A DNA stretch of 7,124 nt from Pseudomonadota bacterium (GCA_017881285.1 JADGRD010000182.1:1-7124), one strand, 5' to 3'; shown: positions 1-6,330, numbered from the stretch's first letter. Translations and numbers: made by a program. Notes: a model not told the origin generated them from the sequence alone.

Positions 1-150
1 ACCCACAACGCGGTCCAGTGGCTCGACTGGGCGCTGCTCGACATCGTGCCCGGCGCGGGTTTGGTCGCCGCGGGCGATCAGGTGCAGCTCACCGTGGTGG
101 GTTCCGGCTGCTCGCTGGGCGGTCATTTCGGCCGCATCTACGTCGACAGC
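1..150 (+). other. Tail of a probable jelly-roll (carbohydrate-binding-like) domain
   Basis: Residues 1-50 read as the last strands of a beta-sandwich. A Trp-rich strand (WLDWALLDI) is followed by a turn, a strand ending in VQLTVVGSGC, and then the run GGHFGRIYVD. Glycine-histidine-phenylalanine-glycine followed by a final strand ending in Asp is a pattern I associate with jelly-roll domains in bacterial surface proteins ('DC..GGHFGYAYVD'). Most of the domain lies upstream of the window, so ligand or fold class cannot be assigned. It shows that the protein continues well beyond the 5' edge. Confidence 0.4.
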
Positions 151-3100
151 GCCGGCGCAAGCGTGCCCGGGCCGTACGTCTCCGCGAGCGGGCCGTCGTC
201 GGTGAACGCGGGCGGCACCATCGTCTACACCATCAACTACGCGGTCGGCGCGTCCGCCCCGCAGTCAGCCATCGGAGCGCATGTGGACATGACCACGCCG
301 CCACAGACCACCTTCGCGTCGGTCGCGGGCCCGAGCGGCTGTACCACCCCGACGGCGGGGGCCGCGGGCACCCTCTCCTGTCCACTCGGCACCCTGGCGC
401 CTGGCGCGACAGGCTCGTTCACGGTGACGGTGAACGTCAGCAGCTCGGCCACGGGCAGCATCGTAAACGGCACCTACTCGATCGGCGCGGTCAACGCCCC
501 GACCCTGCTCGGCCCCAAGGTCACCACGACGGTGCTCGGCTCCAGCACGCAGACCGTGAACATCGAAGTGACCAAGACCGCCGCGGTCTCCACCATCAAC
601 TGGGGCGATGCGACCCACGATTGCCCCGCCGCCTCGCGGCCCGGGTGCGCGGGCATCACGCCACTCTTCACCATCGTCGTGCGCAATCTCAGCATCACGA
701 CCTCGACCCGCGGCATCGCCCCCACGTTGACCGACGCCATGTCGGCGACCCTCGACGACGTGTACTGGGAATGCACGGCGGGCAGCGCGGGCACCGGCGT
801 CGACGCGGGCCAAGGAACGGGCACCTACAAGGCCAAGTGCTGGGACGGCTCGGGAACGGCGAACATCAATCGCTCGGGAACCGGGAACATCTCGCTCAAG
901 CCACGCATGGGCTACAACCAGGTCGGCACCACCAATCCCGGCAAGGTAACGATCAAGGTATGGGCCGCCGTGGGAGCCGGTTCCGGCCTCGGATCCATCG
1001 TGAACACCGCCTCGTCCACGACGGCCGTGGGCTATGCCGATCCCAACCTGGCTAACAACTCGTCCACCGTCACGCTGCAGGTGGGCTTGCCGCGAACCCT
1101 CAGCGTGACCAAGGCCGGCTCGACGTCGAGTGGCACGGTGACCTCGGCGCCGGCCGGCATCAACTGTCCGCCCGCCACGGCGTGCACGCCGGGCACCGCC
1201 ACCTTCGCGGACGGTGCGCAAGTCCTGCTCACGGCCGCCCCCATCTCCGGCGCGACCTTCACCGGCTGGAGCGGCGCCGACGCCCCGGCCGCCTGTCAGG
1301 TCAGCCCCGCGCTCACGACCTGCGCCATCACCATGTCCGGGGGGAACAAATCCATCACCGCCACCTTCGCCGCTCCGCCCCCGCCCGCGCCGGCGACCAA
1401 CATCTATCTTTACTCGGGCTCGCCCCAGAGCGCGAAGGTTTCCACCGCCTTCGCCAACCCGCTCACCGTGCTGGTCACCGACAGTAGCGGCAATCCCAAG
1501 TCCGGCATCACGGTGAGCTTCACCGCCGTGCCAGCGGGCAACGGCGCCTCGGCCGCCCTCGCCGCCAGCGCCCAGACCAACGCCGCAGGCCTGGCCAGCG
1601 TCACTGCTACCGCCAACGCCACCGCGGGTAGCTATGCGGTGAATGCGACCGGCGCGGGACTCCCCACCGTGAGCTTCAACCTGACCAACGTCGGCGCCCC
1701 CGCCAGCATCATCTACATCAGCGGCGGCAACGTCACCTACGATGCGACGGACCGACAGAAAGGGGCGATCGGCACCCAGTTTGCGGCGCCCCTGGTGGCC
1801 CAGGTTCTGGACGCCAACTCCGTGCCCGTACCCAGCGTTACGGTGACCTACACCTCGCCCGCGAGCGGCGCCAGCACGACGCCGGCCGCCGCGACCGCCG
1901 TGACGAACGCCAACGGCCAATCGCGTCTGACGGTCACCGCCAACAACACCACCGGCCAGTACTCGATCAACGCTTCCGTCACGGGTGTGGCCACCCCGGC
2001 GCGCTTCGATCTTGAGAACGTCACCACCGGTCCAGCCGCCGTCTACGCCGCCAGCGGGACACCGCAGATCGCCCTGGTCTCCACGCCCCAGACCCCCACG
2101 GTCTTCAGCTCGCCCTTGGTGGCCGTGGTTTCCGATGCCGTCGGCAATGCCGTCCCCGGCGTCACCGTTACCTTCCAGGCACCCGCCACCGGGGCAACCG
2201 CCATACTGGCGGGTGGCTCCGCCTGCGCCACGCCTTCGAGCTACTGCCGAACCGGCGTCAGCAACGCGCTCGGGCAGGTCAGCGTCACCGCCACGGCCAG
2301 CACCACCGCGGGGCACTTCACGGTGACCGCCTCGGCGACCGGGGCCACGCCCGCGTCGTTCTATCTGACCAATGACGGCGGTAATGCCTTGCAGGCCGTC
2401 GCGGGCACGCCCCAGACCGGTACCATCAACGCCGCCTTCCCCATCGCATTGTCGGCGCAGGTGCTCAACAGCGATGGCGATCCCGTCACGACGGGCGTGG
2501 TCGTGACCTTCCAGGCGCCCACCAGCGGCGCCACGGCGACCCTGTCGGGCCCGGGAACCGCCAGTTGCGGCACAGGCTGCGTCACCATCACCAGCAACGG
2601 CAGCGGCTACGCGGCGGTGATTGCCACCGCGAACGCCAGCGCCGGCAACTACGAGGTCGTGGCCACTACGCCCACCGCGGCGAACAGCGCAGTTTTCCAA
2701 CTCACCAATCAATGCTCGGCCAGCGCCGACTGTGCGGCCGGCATGCCCATCTGCAGCGGCAGCCCCAGCGCGTGCGGCCCCTGCACGGCGGACGCCCAGT
2801 GCTCCGCGCGCGCTGCTGCCACCCCCAAGTGCGACACCGCCTCGGGCTTGTGCGTGGCCTGCTTGAGCGACACCGCGTGCAGCAACCCCACGCCAATCTG
2901 CAACCAGGCGACCAACTCCTGTAGCGCGTGCACGACCGACAGCCAGTGCAACGGCAAAGACCCGACCACGCCAACCTGTCAGGCGGGCTCGTGCACCGGA
3001 TGCTCGGGCCCCACCGACTGCGGCGGAGCCACCCCGGTCTGCCTGAGCGGTACCTGCGTCGGCTGTGCCAGCAACGGTGACTGCACCGCCCCTGCCGCTC

Positions 3101-6100
3101 CCACCTGCAACCTAGCCACGCACGTCTGCACGGGCTGCCCCTGCGGCACGTGCGGATCGTGCACCACCGGCGCGTGCTTGCCCCTCGCCCAGGGGTCGGA
3201 CGGCTGCGGCACCTTCGTGTGCGACGGGACATCCGTCAACTGCCCGACCACCTGCGCGAAGGACAGCGACTGCACCACCGACGCCGTCTGCGCCGCCTTC
3301 GTGTGCACGCCCAAGAAGGGGCTCGGCGCCGCCTGCACCGGCGACAGTCAGTGCGTGCTCGGCCACTGCGTGGACTCCGTGTGCTGCGACAGCGCGTGTG
3401 GCGGACAATGCCAGGCTTGCGGGTCGAGCGGCCACTGCGCCAGCGTGACCGGCGCGCCGGCGGGCGCGCGCCCGGCTTGCACCAGCGATGGCTCGTCGTG
3501 CGGCGGGGCCTGCGACGGTACTTCGGCAACGGCCTGCGCGTACCCGGCCAGCGAAACCTCCTGCCGCAACGCGAGCTGCGCGAGCGGACTCGAAACCCTG
3601 GCCGCCCTGTGCGCGCGCTCGGGCAAGTGCCCGGCCATGAGCCAGTCCACCTGCGCGCGCTACGTATGCGGAGCGACGACGTGCAAGACGAGCTGTGTCT
3701 CCAGCGCCGATTGCTCTGCGGGCAACCTCTGTCAGGCAGGCGCCTGTCAATCCGCCCTCACCATCACGGTGACCATCACGGGCGGCCACGGCACCCTCGC
3801 CTGCCCCACGTCGGTGCCGCAAGGATCGTCGCCGATCTGCACCATCAAGCCCGACGACGGCTACACGCTGGACAGCCTCACCGATGAGGCGGGCGCATCG
3901 GCGCCGGTGAACGTCTTCGCCCTGGTCAATGCCAACGTGGCCAGCGATCCCAACGACGACACCTACACCATCAACAACATGCAAACCGACCACTCCCTGG
4001 CGGCTACCTTCAAGCGGCGCCTCGGCACTTCCTGCACGGGCCCCGTCGACTGTCATTCGGGTATCTGCGCCGACGGTCTGTGCTGCAATACCGCCTGCAC
4101 CGGACAGTGCCAGGCCTGTGATGTGGCGGGTACCCAGGGCACCTGCACGCCCGTGACCGGCGCCCCGCACGGCTCGCGCCCGGCGTGCGCCGGCGGGAGC
4201 TCGGCCTGCGCCGGCGCCTGCGACGGCGCCAGGGTGGACAAGTGCGGCTATGCCAGCGAACAGACCTCTTGCGGCGCCCCGAGCTGCGCCAGCGGCAGTT
4301 ACTGCGCCGCCGGCCTGTGCCTGCCCGTGAAAGCGAACGGCGCCGCGTGCACGCACGGCAGCCAGTGCCCCACCGGGTTCTGCGCCGATGGCGTTTGCTG
4401 CAACAGCGCCTGCGACGGCCAGTGCGAGGCCTGCGCTGAATCCGGCAGCGCCGGCACCTGCCTGGCCGTGGCCGGCGCGCCCCGCGGCGCGCGCGCGGAC
4501 TGTGCGAGCGACAAGACCCTGTGCGGCGGCACCTGTGACGGCAGCGCGCGGACCGCGTGCGCCTTCCCGAGCGCCAGCACGGCATGCCGGACGGAGAGCT
4601 GCGCGGGCAGCGTCGTGACCCTGAGCGCGCTCTGCGACGGCGCCGGGACCTGCGGCGCCCTGCTCACGACGACCTGTGGCCGGTACACCTGTACCAGCGC
4701 CGGCTGCAAAACGGCCTGCGCAACATCGGCCGATTGCACCGCGGGCAGTGGCTGTCTCGCTGGCCTGTGCCAGCCCGCGTTCCGGGTCACGGTGATCGTC
4801 GACGGCAAAGGCACCGTCGTGTGCCAGGATCCGGTGCCTGTCGGCGCCACTTCGGTCTGTCAAATCGCGCCGCAAACCGGCTATGTGCTCGCCGGCCTGA
4901 CGGACGCGGCCGCCGGCCAGGCGCCAGTGTCCGTGCTCGGCTTGGTCGACGGCAAGGGGACCCCGGATCCCACCGACGATACCTACACCACGGCGGTTCT
5001 CGACATCGATCACGTCATCCACGCAACCTTCCGGCTCGGTTCGGGCGTCGCCTGCACGGCCGGAGGCGACTGTCAGGCTGGGTTCTGCGTCGATGGTGTC
5101 TGCTGCGACCAGTCCTGCGCCGGTCAGTGCGAGGCGTGCAACCTACCCACCGCGCCCGGTGTGTGCGGCGCGGTCGTGGGCCAGCCGCGTGGCGCGCGTA
5201 CGCCCTGCGCGAGCGACGGGACCGTCTGCGCGGGAACCTGCGACGGCAGCAATCGCGCCACTTGCACCAACCCGGGCGCGGACATGCTGTGCCGCCCACC
5301 TTCGTGCACGAACGGCACGGCGATCCTCGCCGCCACCTGCCAGGGAAGCGGAGCGTGCCCGCCATTGCAGACGCAGAGCTGCGACCAGTACGCATGCGGT
5401 GCCGACATTTGCCTGGGCAATTGCACGCTCGACGCGGATTGCATCGCGGGCGAGCACTGCTCCGCCGGCATCTGCGTGGCCAACGTGCCGACGGGCACGG
5501 CCTGCGCGAGCGGGACTCAATGCGCGAGCGGATTCTGTGCGGACGGTGTGTGCTGCGATCAGGCCTGCACCGGCCAGTGCCAGGCCTGCGCTCTGGCCGG
5601 CCAAGCCGGAACTTGCGGCACGGTCATCGGCGCCGCCCCGCGCGCCGGGCGTCCGGCCTGCGCCGGCAGTGGCGCGTGTCAAGGCATCTGCGACGGCACC
5701 TCGGCCACCGTCTGCGCCATGCCGGGCCCGACCACCCTGTGCGGACAGTCCAATTGCGCGAATGGGGCCGAGACGACTCCGAGAACGTGCGATGGGCTGG
5801 GGACATGTGCCGGCGGCCAGACCCGGTCGTGCGGGCAGTTCCAGTGCGACGTGACCGCCTGCAAGACGACCTGCGCTTCCGCTTTCGACTGCATCGCCTC
5901 CGCGTCGTGCGCGGCAGGCGCGTGCGTTCCGGCCAGCACTTTCGACGCCGGCCTTCCTGGGCTTGACGCCTCGCCGGCTGACGCCGCCAGCCAACCCGAT
6001 AAAGCCGGGCCGGCGGGCTTCCACGTCGTGGGTGGTGGCTGCAAGTGCAACCTTGGCGCGGACCCCCCGGTCAAGTCTCCCGCGTGGTTGGCCGCGCTGG

Positions 6101-6138
6101 CCTTGGGCGCGTTGGTTGCCCGCCGCCGAAGGCGCTAG
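1..6138 (+). CDS. Large mosaic Cys-rich surface protein with MYXO-CTERM anchor (5'-partial)
   Basis: The frame is open from base 1 to the TAG at 6136-6138, giving 2045 residues, with the start and signal peptide upstream of the window. A GTG at 46 could be read as a start, but the codons before it continue the same fold, so it is unlikely. Domain order (residue 1 = codon at base 1): jelly-roll tail 1-50; two DUF11-like domains 59-364; InlB-like domain 365-456; four Big_1-like Ig repeats 466-903; six short Cys repeats 904-1046; bridge and half-module 1047-1107; five Cys-rich modules interleaved with two InlB-like domains 1108-1980; linker; MYXO-CTERM 2011-2045. No enzyme domain is visible. From the known behaviour of MYXO-CTERM proteins, it should be exported and fixed to the cell surface. 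A role in adhesion, cell-cell recognition or substrate binding is inferred. No frameshift is seen, and the third-position GC bias runs throughout. The gene itself is very secure; its function is not. Confidence 0.95.
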   Translation, partial: THNAVQWLDWALLDIVPGAGLVAAGDQVQLTVVGSGCSLGGHFGRIYVDSAGASVPGPYVSASGPSSVNAGGTIVYTINYAVGASAPQSAIGAHVDMTTPPQTTFASVAGPSGCTTPTAGAAGTLSCPLGTLAPGATGSFTVTVNVSSSATGSIVNGTYSIGAVNAPTLLGPKVTTTVLGSSTQTVNIEVTKTAAVSTINWGDATHDCPAASRPGCAGITPLFTIVVRNLSITTSTRGIAPTLTDAMSATLDDVYWECTAGSAGTGVDAGQGTGTYKAKCWDGSGTANINRSGTGNISLKPRMGYNQVGTTNPGKVTIKVWAAVGAGSGLGSIVNTASSTTAVGYADPNLANNSSTVTLQVGLPRTLSVTKAGSTSSGTVTSAPAGINCPPATACTPGTATFADGAQVLLTAAPISGATFTGWSGADAPAACQVSPALTTCAITMSGGNKSITATFAAPPPPAPATNIYLYSGSPQSAKVSTAFANPLTVLVTDSSGNPKSGITVSFTAVPAGNGASAALAASAQTNAAGLASVTATANATAGSYAVNATGAGLPTVSFNLTNVGAPASIIYISGGNVTYDATDRQKGAIGTQFAAPLVAQVLDANSVPVPSVTVTYTSPASGASTTPAAATAVTNANGQSRLTVTANNTTGQYSINASVTGVATPARFDLENVTTGPAAVYAASGTPQIALVSTPQTPTVFSSPLVAVVSDAVGNAVPGVTVTFQAPATGATAILAGGSACATPSSYCRTGVSNALGQVSVTATASTTAGHFTVTASATGATPASFYLTNDGGNALQAVAGTPQTGTINAAFPIALSAQVLNSDGDPVTTGVVVTFQAPTSGATATLSGPGTASCGTGCVTITSNGSGYAAVIATANASAGNYEVVATTPTAANSAVFQLTNQCSASADCAAGMPICSGSPSACGPCTADAQCSARAAATPKCDTASGLCVACLSDTACSNPTPICNQATNSCSACTTDSQCNGKDPTTPTCQAGSCTGCSGPTDCGGATPVCLSGTCVGCASNGDCTAPAAPTCNLATHVCTGCPCGTCGSCTTGACLPLAQGSDGCGTFVCDGTSVNCPTTCAKDSDCTTDAVCAAFVCTPKKGLGAACTGDSQCVLGHCVDSVCCDSACGGQCQACGSSGHCASVTGAPAGARPACTSDGSSCGGACDGTSATACAYPASETSCRNASCASGLETLAALCARSGKCPAMSQSTCARYVCGATTCKTSCVSSADCSAGNLCQAGACQSALTITVTITGGHGTLACPTSVPQGSSPICTIKPDDGYTLDSLTDEAGASAPVNVFALVNANVASDPNDDTYTINNMQTDHSLAATFKRRLGTSCTGPVDCHSGICADGLCCNTACTGQCQACDVAGTQGTCTPVTGAPHGSRPACAGGSSACAGACDGARVDKCGYASEQTSCGAPSCASGSYCAAGLCLPVKANGAACTHGSQCPTGFCADGVCCNSACDGQCEACAESGSAGTCLAVAGAPRGARADCASDKTLCGGTCDGSARTACAFPSASTACRTESCAGSVVTLSALCDGAGTCGALLTTTCGRYTCTSAGCKTACATSADCTAGSGCLAGLCQPAFRVTVIVDGKGTVVCQDPVPVGATSVCQIAPQTGYVLAGLTDAAAGQAPVSVLGLVDGKGTPDPTDDTYTTAVLDIDHVIHATFRLGSGVACTAGGDCQAGFCVDGVCCDQSCAGQCEACNLPTAPGVCGAVVGQPRGARTPCASDGTVCAGTCDGSNRATCTNPGADMLCRPPSCTNGTAILAATCQGSGACPPLQTQSCDQYACGADICLGNCTLDADCIAGEHCSAGICVANVPTGTACASGTQCASGFCADGVCCDQACTGQCQACALAGQAGTCGTVIGAAPRAGRPACAGSGACQGICDGTSATVCAMPGPTTLCGQSNCANGAETTPRTCDGLGTCAGGQTRSCGQFQCDVTACKTTCASAFDCIASASCAAGACVPASTFDAGLPGLDASPADAASQPDKAGPAGFHVVGGGCKCNLGADPPVKSPAWLAALALGALVARRRRR
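175..540 (+). other. DUF11-like domain 1 of the surface protein
   Basis: This segment follows the DUF11 (PF01345-type) pattern closely. It opens with VNAGGTIVYTINY, continues with a 'tttFasvaGpsGC' strand, then has CPLGTLAPGATGSFTVTV, and ends with a 'sIvNGTYSIGA' strand. In this family the two cysteines usually sit on neighbouring strands, as here (GC at about residue 114, SC at about 127). DUF11 domains are extracellular beta-sandwich spacers found in tandem in adhesins and S-layer-like proteins. The role here is inferred to be structural. Confidence 0.75.
541..1092 (+). other. DUF11-like domain 2 of the surface protein (enlarged)
   Basis: The segment begins with VNIEVTKTAA and ends with the typical DUF11 close: IVNTASSTTAVGYADPNLAN followed by NSSTVTLQV. 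It is about 184 residues, longer than a usual DUF11 unit. The extra length comes from a central part containing a Trp-Glu-Cys strand, a Gly/Thr-rich loop and a Cys-Trp-Asp strand. I read it as an enlarged DUF11-type domain. A fusion of two small beta domains is also possible. Confidence 0.6.
1093..1368 (+). other. InlB-like bacterial repeat domain (Cys-containing)
   Basis: The segment starts with RTLSVTKAGSTSSGTVTSAP, then GINCPPATAC, a 'FADGAQVLLTAAP' strand, FTGWSG, and the close ITMSGGNKSITATF. This matches the divergent InlB B-repeat family (PF18998-like): 'G.GtVtS.P.GI.C', a 'G..V.LtA.p..gs.FtGWsG.C' core and '.m...ksvtAtF'. The four cysteines are in the places usual for the proteobacterial variant and should form two disulfides. 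It is followed by a Pro-rich hinge (1369-1395, APPPPAPA) that separates it from the Ig repeats. Confidence 0.75.
1396..2709 (+). repeat. Four tandem Big_1-like Ig repeats in the protein
   Basis: Four units of 100-117 residues lie at 1396-1695, 1696-2022, 2023-2373 and 2374-2709. Shared landmarks are an opening 'yasGtpQ.a.v.t.F..PL.a.V.D..G.pv.gVtVtF.aP..GA.a', a middle 'TNA.G.a.vtAtAn.tAGsY.V.At', and a closing 'F.LtN'. This is the invasin/intimin-like group 1 Ig pattern (Big_1, PF02369-like), normally an extended extracellular stalk. Copies differ widely at both protein and DNA level, so the duplications are old. Copies 1 and 2 have no cysteine; copies 3 and 4 each have a two-cysteine insertion before the 'TN/SN' strand. 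Confidence 0.75.
2710..3138 (+). repeat. Six tandem short Cys repeats of about 24 residues
   Basis: Units are at 2710-2784, 2785-2862, 2863-2931, 2932-3003, 3004-3066 and 3067-3138 (21-26 residues each). The consensus is a Ser/Thr-Asp start, x-x-C, a short loop, P-x-C, a 4-7 residue loop, C-x-x-C (for example TTDSQC ... PTC ... GSCTGC). Each unit has four cysteines, and the first has one extra. Similar units are frequent in myxobacterial surface proteins, but I know of no assigned function. Spacing suggests a string of small disulfide knots forming a semi-rigid rod between the Ig stalk and the larger Cys modules. Confidence 0.7.
3139..3321 (+). other. Cys-rich bridge ending in a C-terminal half-module
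   Basis: The first part (PCGTCGSCTTGAC) is a dense four-cysteine knot. From about base 3196 the sequence lines up with the end of the larger Cys modules. Seven cysteines with pattern C-x3-VC ... C-x3-C-x5-C-x5-C-x4-C correspond to cysteines 18-24 of module 1 (TCARYVC ... GACQSA). It therefore looks like the carboxyl half of a module whose front half has been lost or replaced by the short repeats. Confidence 0.55.
3757..4020 (+). other. InlB-like domain between Cys modules 1 and 2
   Basis: This is 88 residues: an opening strand LTITVTITGGHGTLAC, 'VPQGSSPIC', 'IKPDDGYTLDSLTD', a loop with DPNDDTYT, and the close DHSLAATF. These are the landmarks of the divergent InlB B-repeat family ('V..G....I.P..GY.L..L.D', 'tYTI.N...DH...ATF'). 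Two cysteines, on the first and second strands, probably pair. It is about 45% identical by eye to the domain at 4780-5040. Confidence 0.7.
4780..5040 (+). other. InlB-like domain between Cys modules 3 and 4
   Basis: This is 87 residues with the same plan as the domain at 3757-4020: VTVIVDGKGTVVC, 'VPVGATSVC', 'IAPQTGYVLAGLTD', DPTDDTYT, and DHVIHATF. Cysteine positions and the unusual loop with APV.V..LV and DP.DDTYT are shared only with its sister copy and absent from the InlB-like domain at 1093-1368. This points to duplication within the array rather than independent capture. Confidence 0.7.
6031..6135 (+). other. MYXO-CTERM C-terminal sorting signal
   Basis: Three parts are visible: the cysteine motif GGGCKC, a spacer and hydrophobic stretch beginning at SPAWLAALALGALVA, and a terminal run of five arginines directly before the stop. 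This is the tripartite MYXO-CTERM plan (TIGR03901-type), restricted largely to Myxococcota. In that group the cysteine is thought to be needed for cleavage, by intramembrane proteases called myxosortases, and for anchoring at the cell surface after type II secretion. The preceding linker (5941-6030) is rich in Asp, Ala and Pro, as is common before this signal. Confidence 0.9.
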
Positions 6139-6150
6139 CACCAGCCAGGC

Positions 6151-6219
6151 GGTTTGGCCCGAGTGTTGCTGAACCTTGGGGTGGCGGCTCGCGACCGCTT
6201 GGCGCGAATCCGCCAAACC
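6151..6219 (+). other. 8-bp inverted repeat after gene 1
   Basis: GGTTTGGC at 6151-6158 and its exact complement GCCAAACC at 6212-6219 are separated by 53 bases, starting 13 bases after the stop codon. The transcript could fold into a long-looped hairpin, with a smaller GCGG/CCGC stem inside. There is no T run after it, so it is not a standard intrinsic terminator. It may protect the mRNA 3' end or be chance. Confidence 0.25.
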
Positions 6220-6285
6220 CGTGATTTCACAGTGGTCGTCCTATTCCAATCAAGTTTTGTAATGTGTCGTACGTGTTGTTTCTAG

Positions 6286-6291
6286 TAAAAT
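6286..6291 (+). promoter_or_regulatory. Candidate -10 box (TAAAAT) for gene 2
   Basis: TAAAAT matches the housekeeping -10 consensus at five of six positions and lies in the AT-rich island 71 bases before the gene 2 start. No good -35 box is found 16-18 bases upstream; the best TTG-type hexamer (TTGTAA, 6257-6262) is 23 bases away, which is too far. An overlapping alternative -10, TGTAAT (6258-6263), is equally unsupported by a -35. The site is a guess based mostly on composition. Confidence 0.25.
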
Positions 6292-6314
6292 ATTCATCTC
6301 GGGTTGCAAGAAGT

Positions 6315-6330
6315 AGCGGCTTGGGCCGCT
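6315..6330 (+). other. Perfect 6-bp hairpin in the gene 2 leader
   Basis: AGCGGC (6315-6320), loop TTGG, GCCGCT (6325-6330) form a perfect GC-rich stem with a four-base loop, 31 bases before the ATG at 6362. There is no T run behind it, so a terminator role is doubtful. If transcription starts near 6297, it would lie in the 5' untranslated leader and could affect mRNA stability or translation. Confidence 0.35.

Larger units (their letters stand above)
3322..5940 (+). repeat. Array of five 24-Cys modules with two InlB-like domains between
   Basis: Cys modules lie at 3322-3756, 4021-4335, 4336-4779, 5041-5490 and 5491-5940. Each begins xGxxC and soon has the block 'C.dG.CC...C.GQC.AC', then 'GaP.GaRp.C', 'GG.CDG....aC' and 'C...C...ac'. 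Four copies are 145-150 residues with 24 cysteines at matching places. The second is a 105-residue, 17-cysteine version. InlB-like domains sit after modules 1 and 3. The order Cys-InlB-Cys, Cys-InlB-Cys, Cys suggests duplication of a larger unit. I recognise this module from myxobacterial cell-surface proteins but know of no experimentally assigned function. The even cysteine count and lack of other chemistry suggest a disulfide-stabilised stalk. Confidence 0.8.

Noticed and set aside
46..48. GTG at 46 as the true start of gene 1
   Set aside because: Codons 1-15 are open and continue the same beta-strand pattern, there is no signal peptide after the GTG, and a MYXO-CTERM protein needs one. 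The gene must start upstream.
18..1055. Plus-strand 345-residue frame overlapping the start of gene 1, and similar frames at 4557-5966 and 5093-5854
   Set aside because: These are Arg/His/Gly-rich shadow frames of a GC-rich gene with no recognisable domain, whereas the gene 1 frame shows continuous known repeat families.
4021..4335. Module 2 shortening as an assembly error or pseudogene lesion
   Set aside because: The deletion is in frame, joins at equivalent module positions, and the downstream array and sorting signal are intact. A biological deletion is the simpler reading.
6199..6214. Sigma-54 promoter (TTGGCGCG ... CCGC)
   Set aside because: The GG-to-GC spacing is one base short and the -12 element reads CCGC rather than TTGC.
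265..6216. Very long minus-strand open frames (265-2712, 3112-5022, 5143-6216)
   Set aside because: They are codon-aligned antisense to gene 1. A stop there needs a TTA, CTA or TCA codon in gene 1, which are rare at this GC content; for instance, two of them end at the CTA codons at 3112 and 5143. Their products are low-complexity Arg/Gly/Ala sequences with no domains.
6151..6219. Intrinsic terminator after gene 1
   Set aside because: The inverted repeat has a 53-base loop and no T run, so it does not meet the usual criteria. It is listed only as an inverted repeat.
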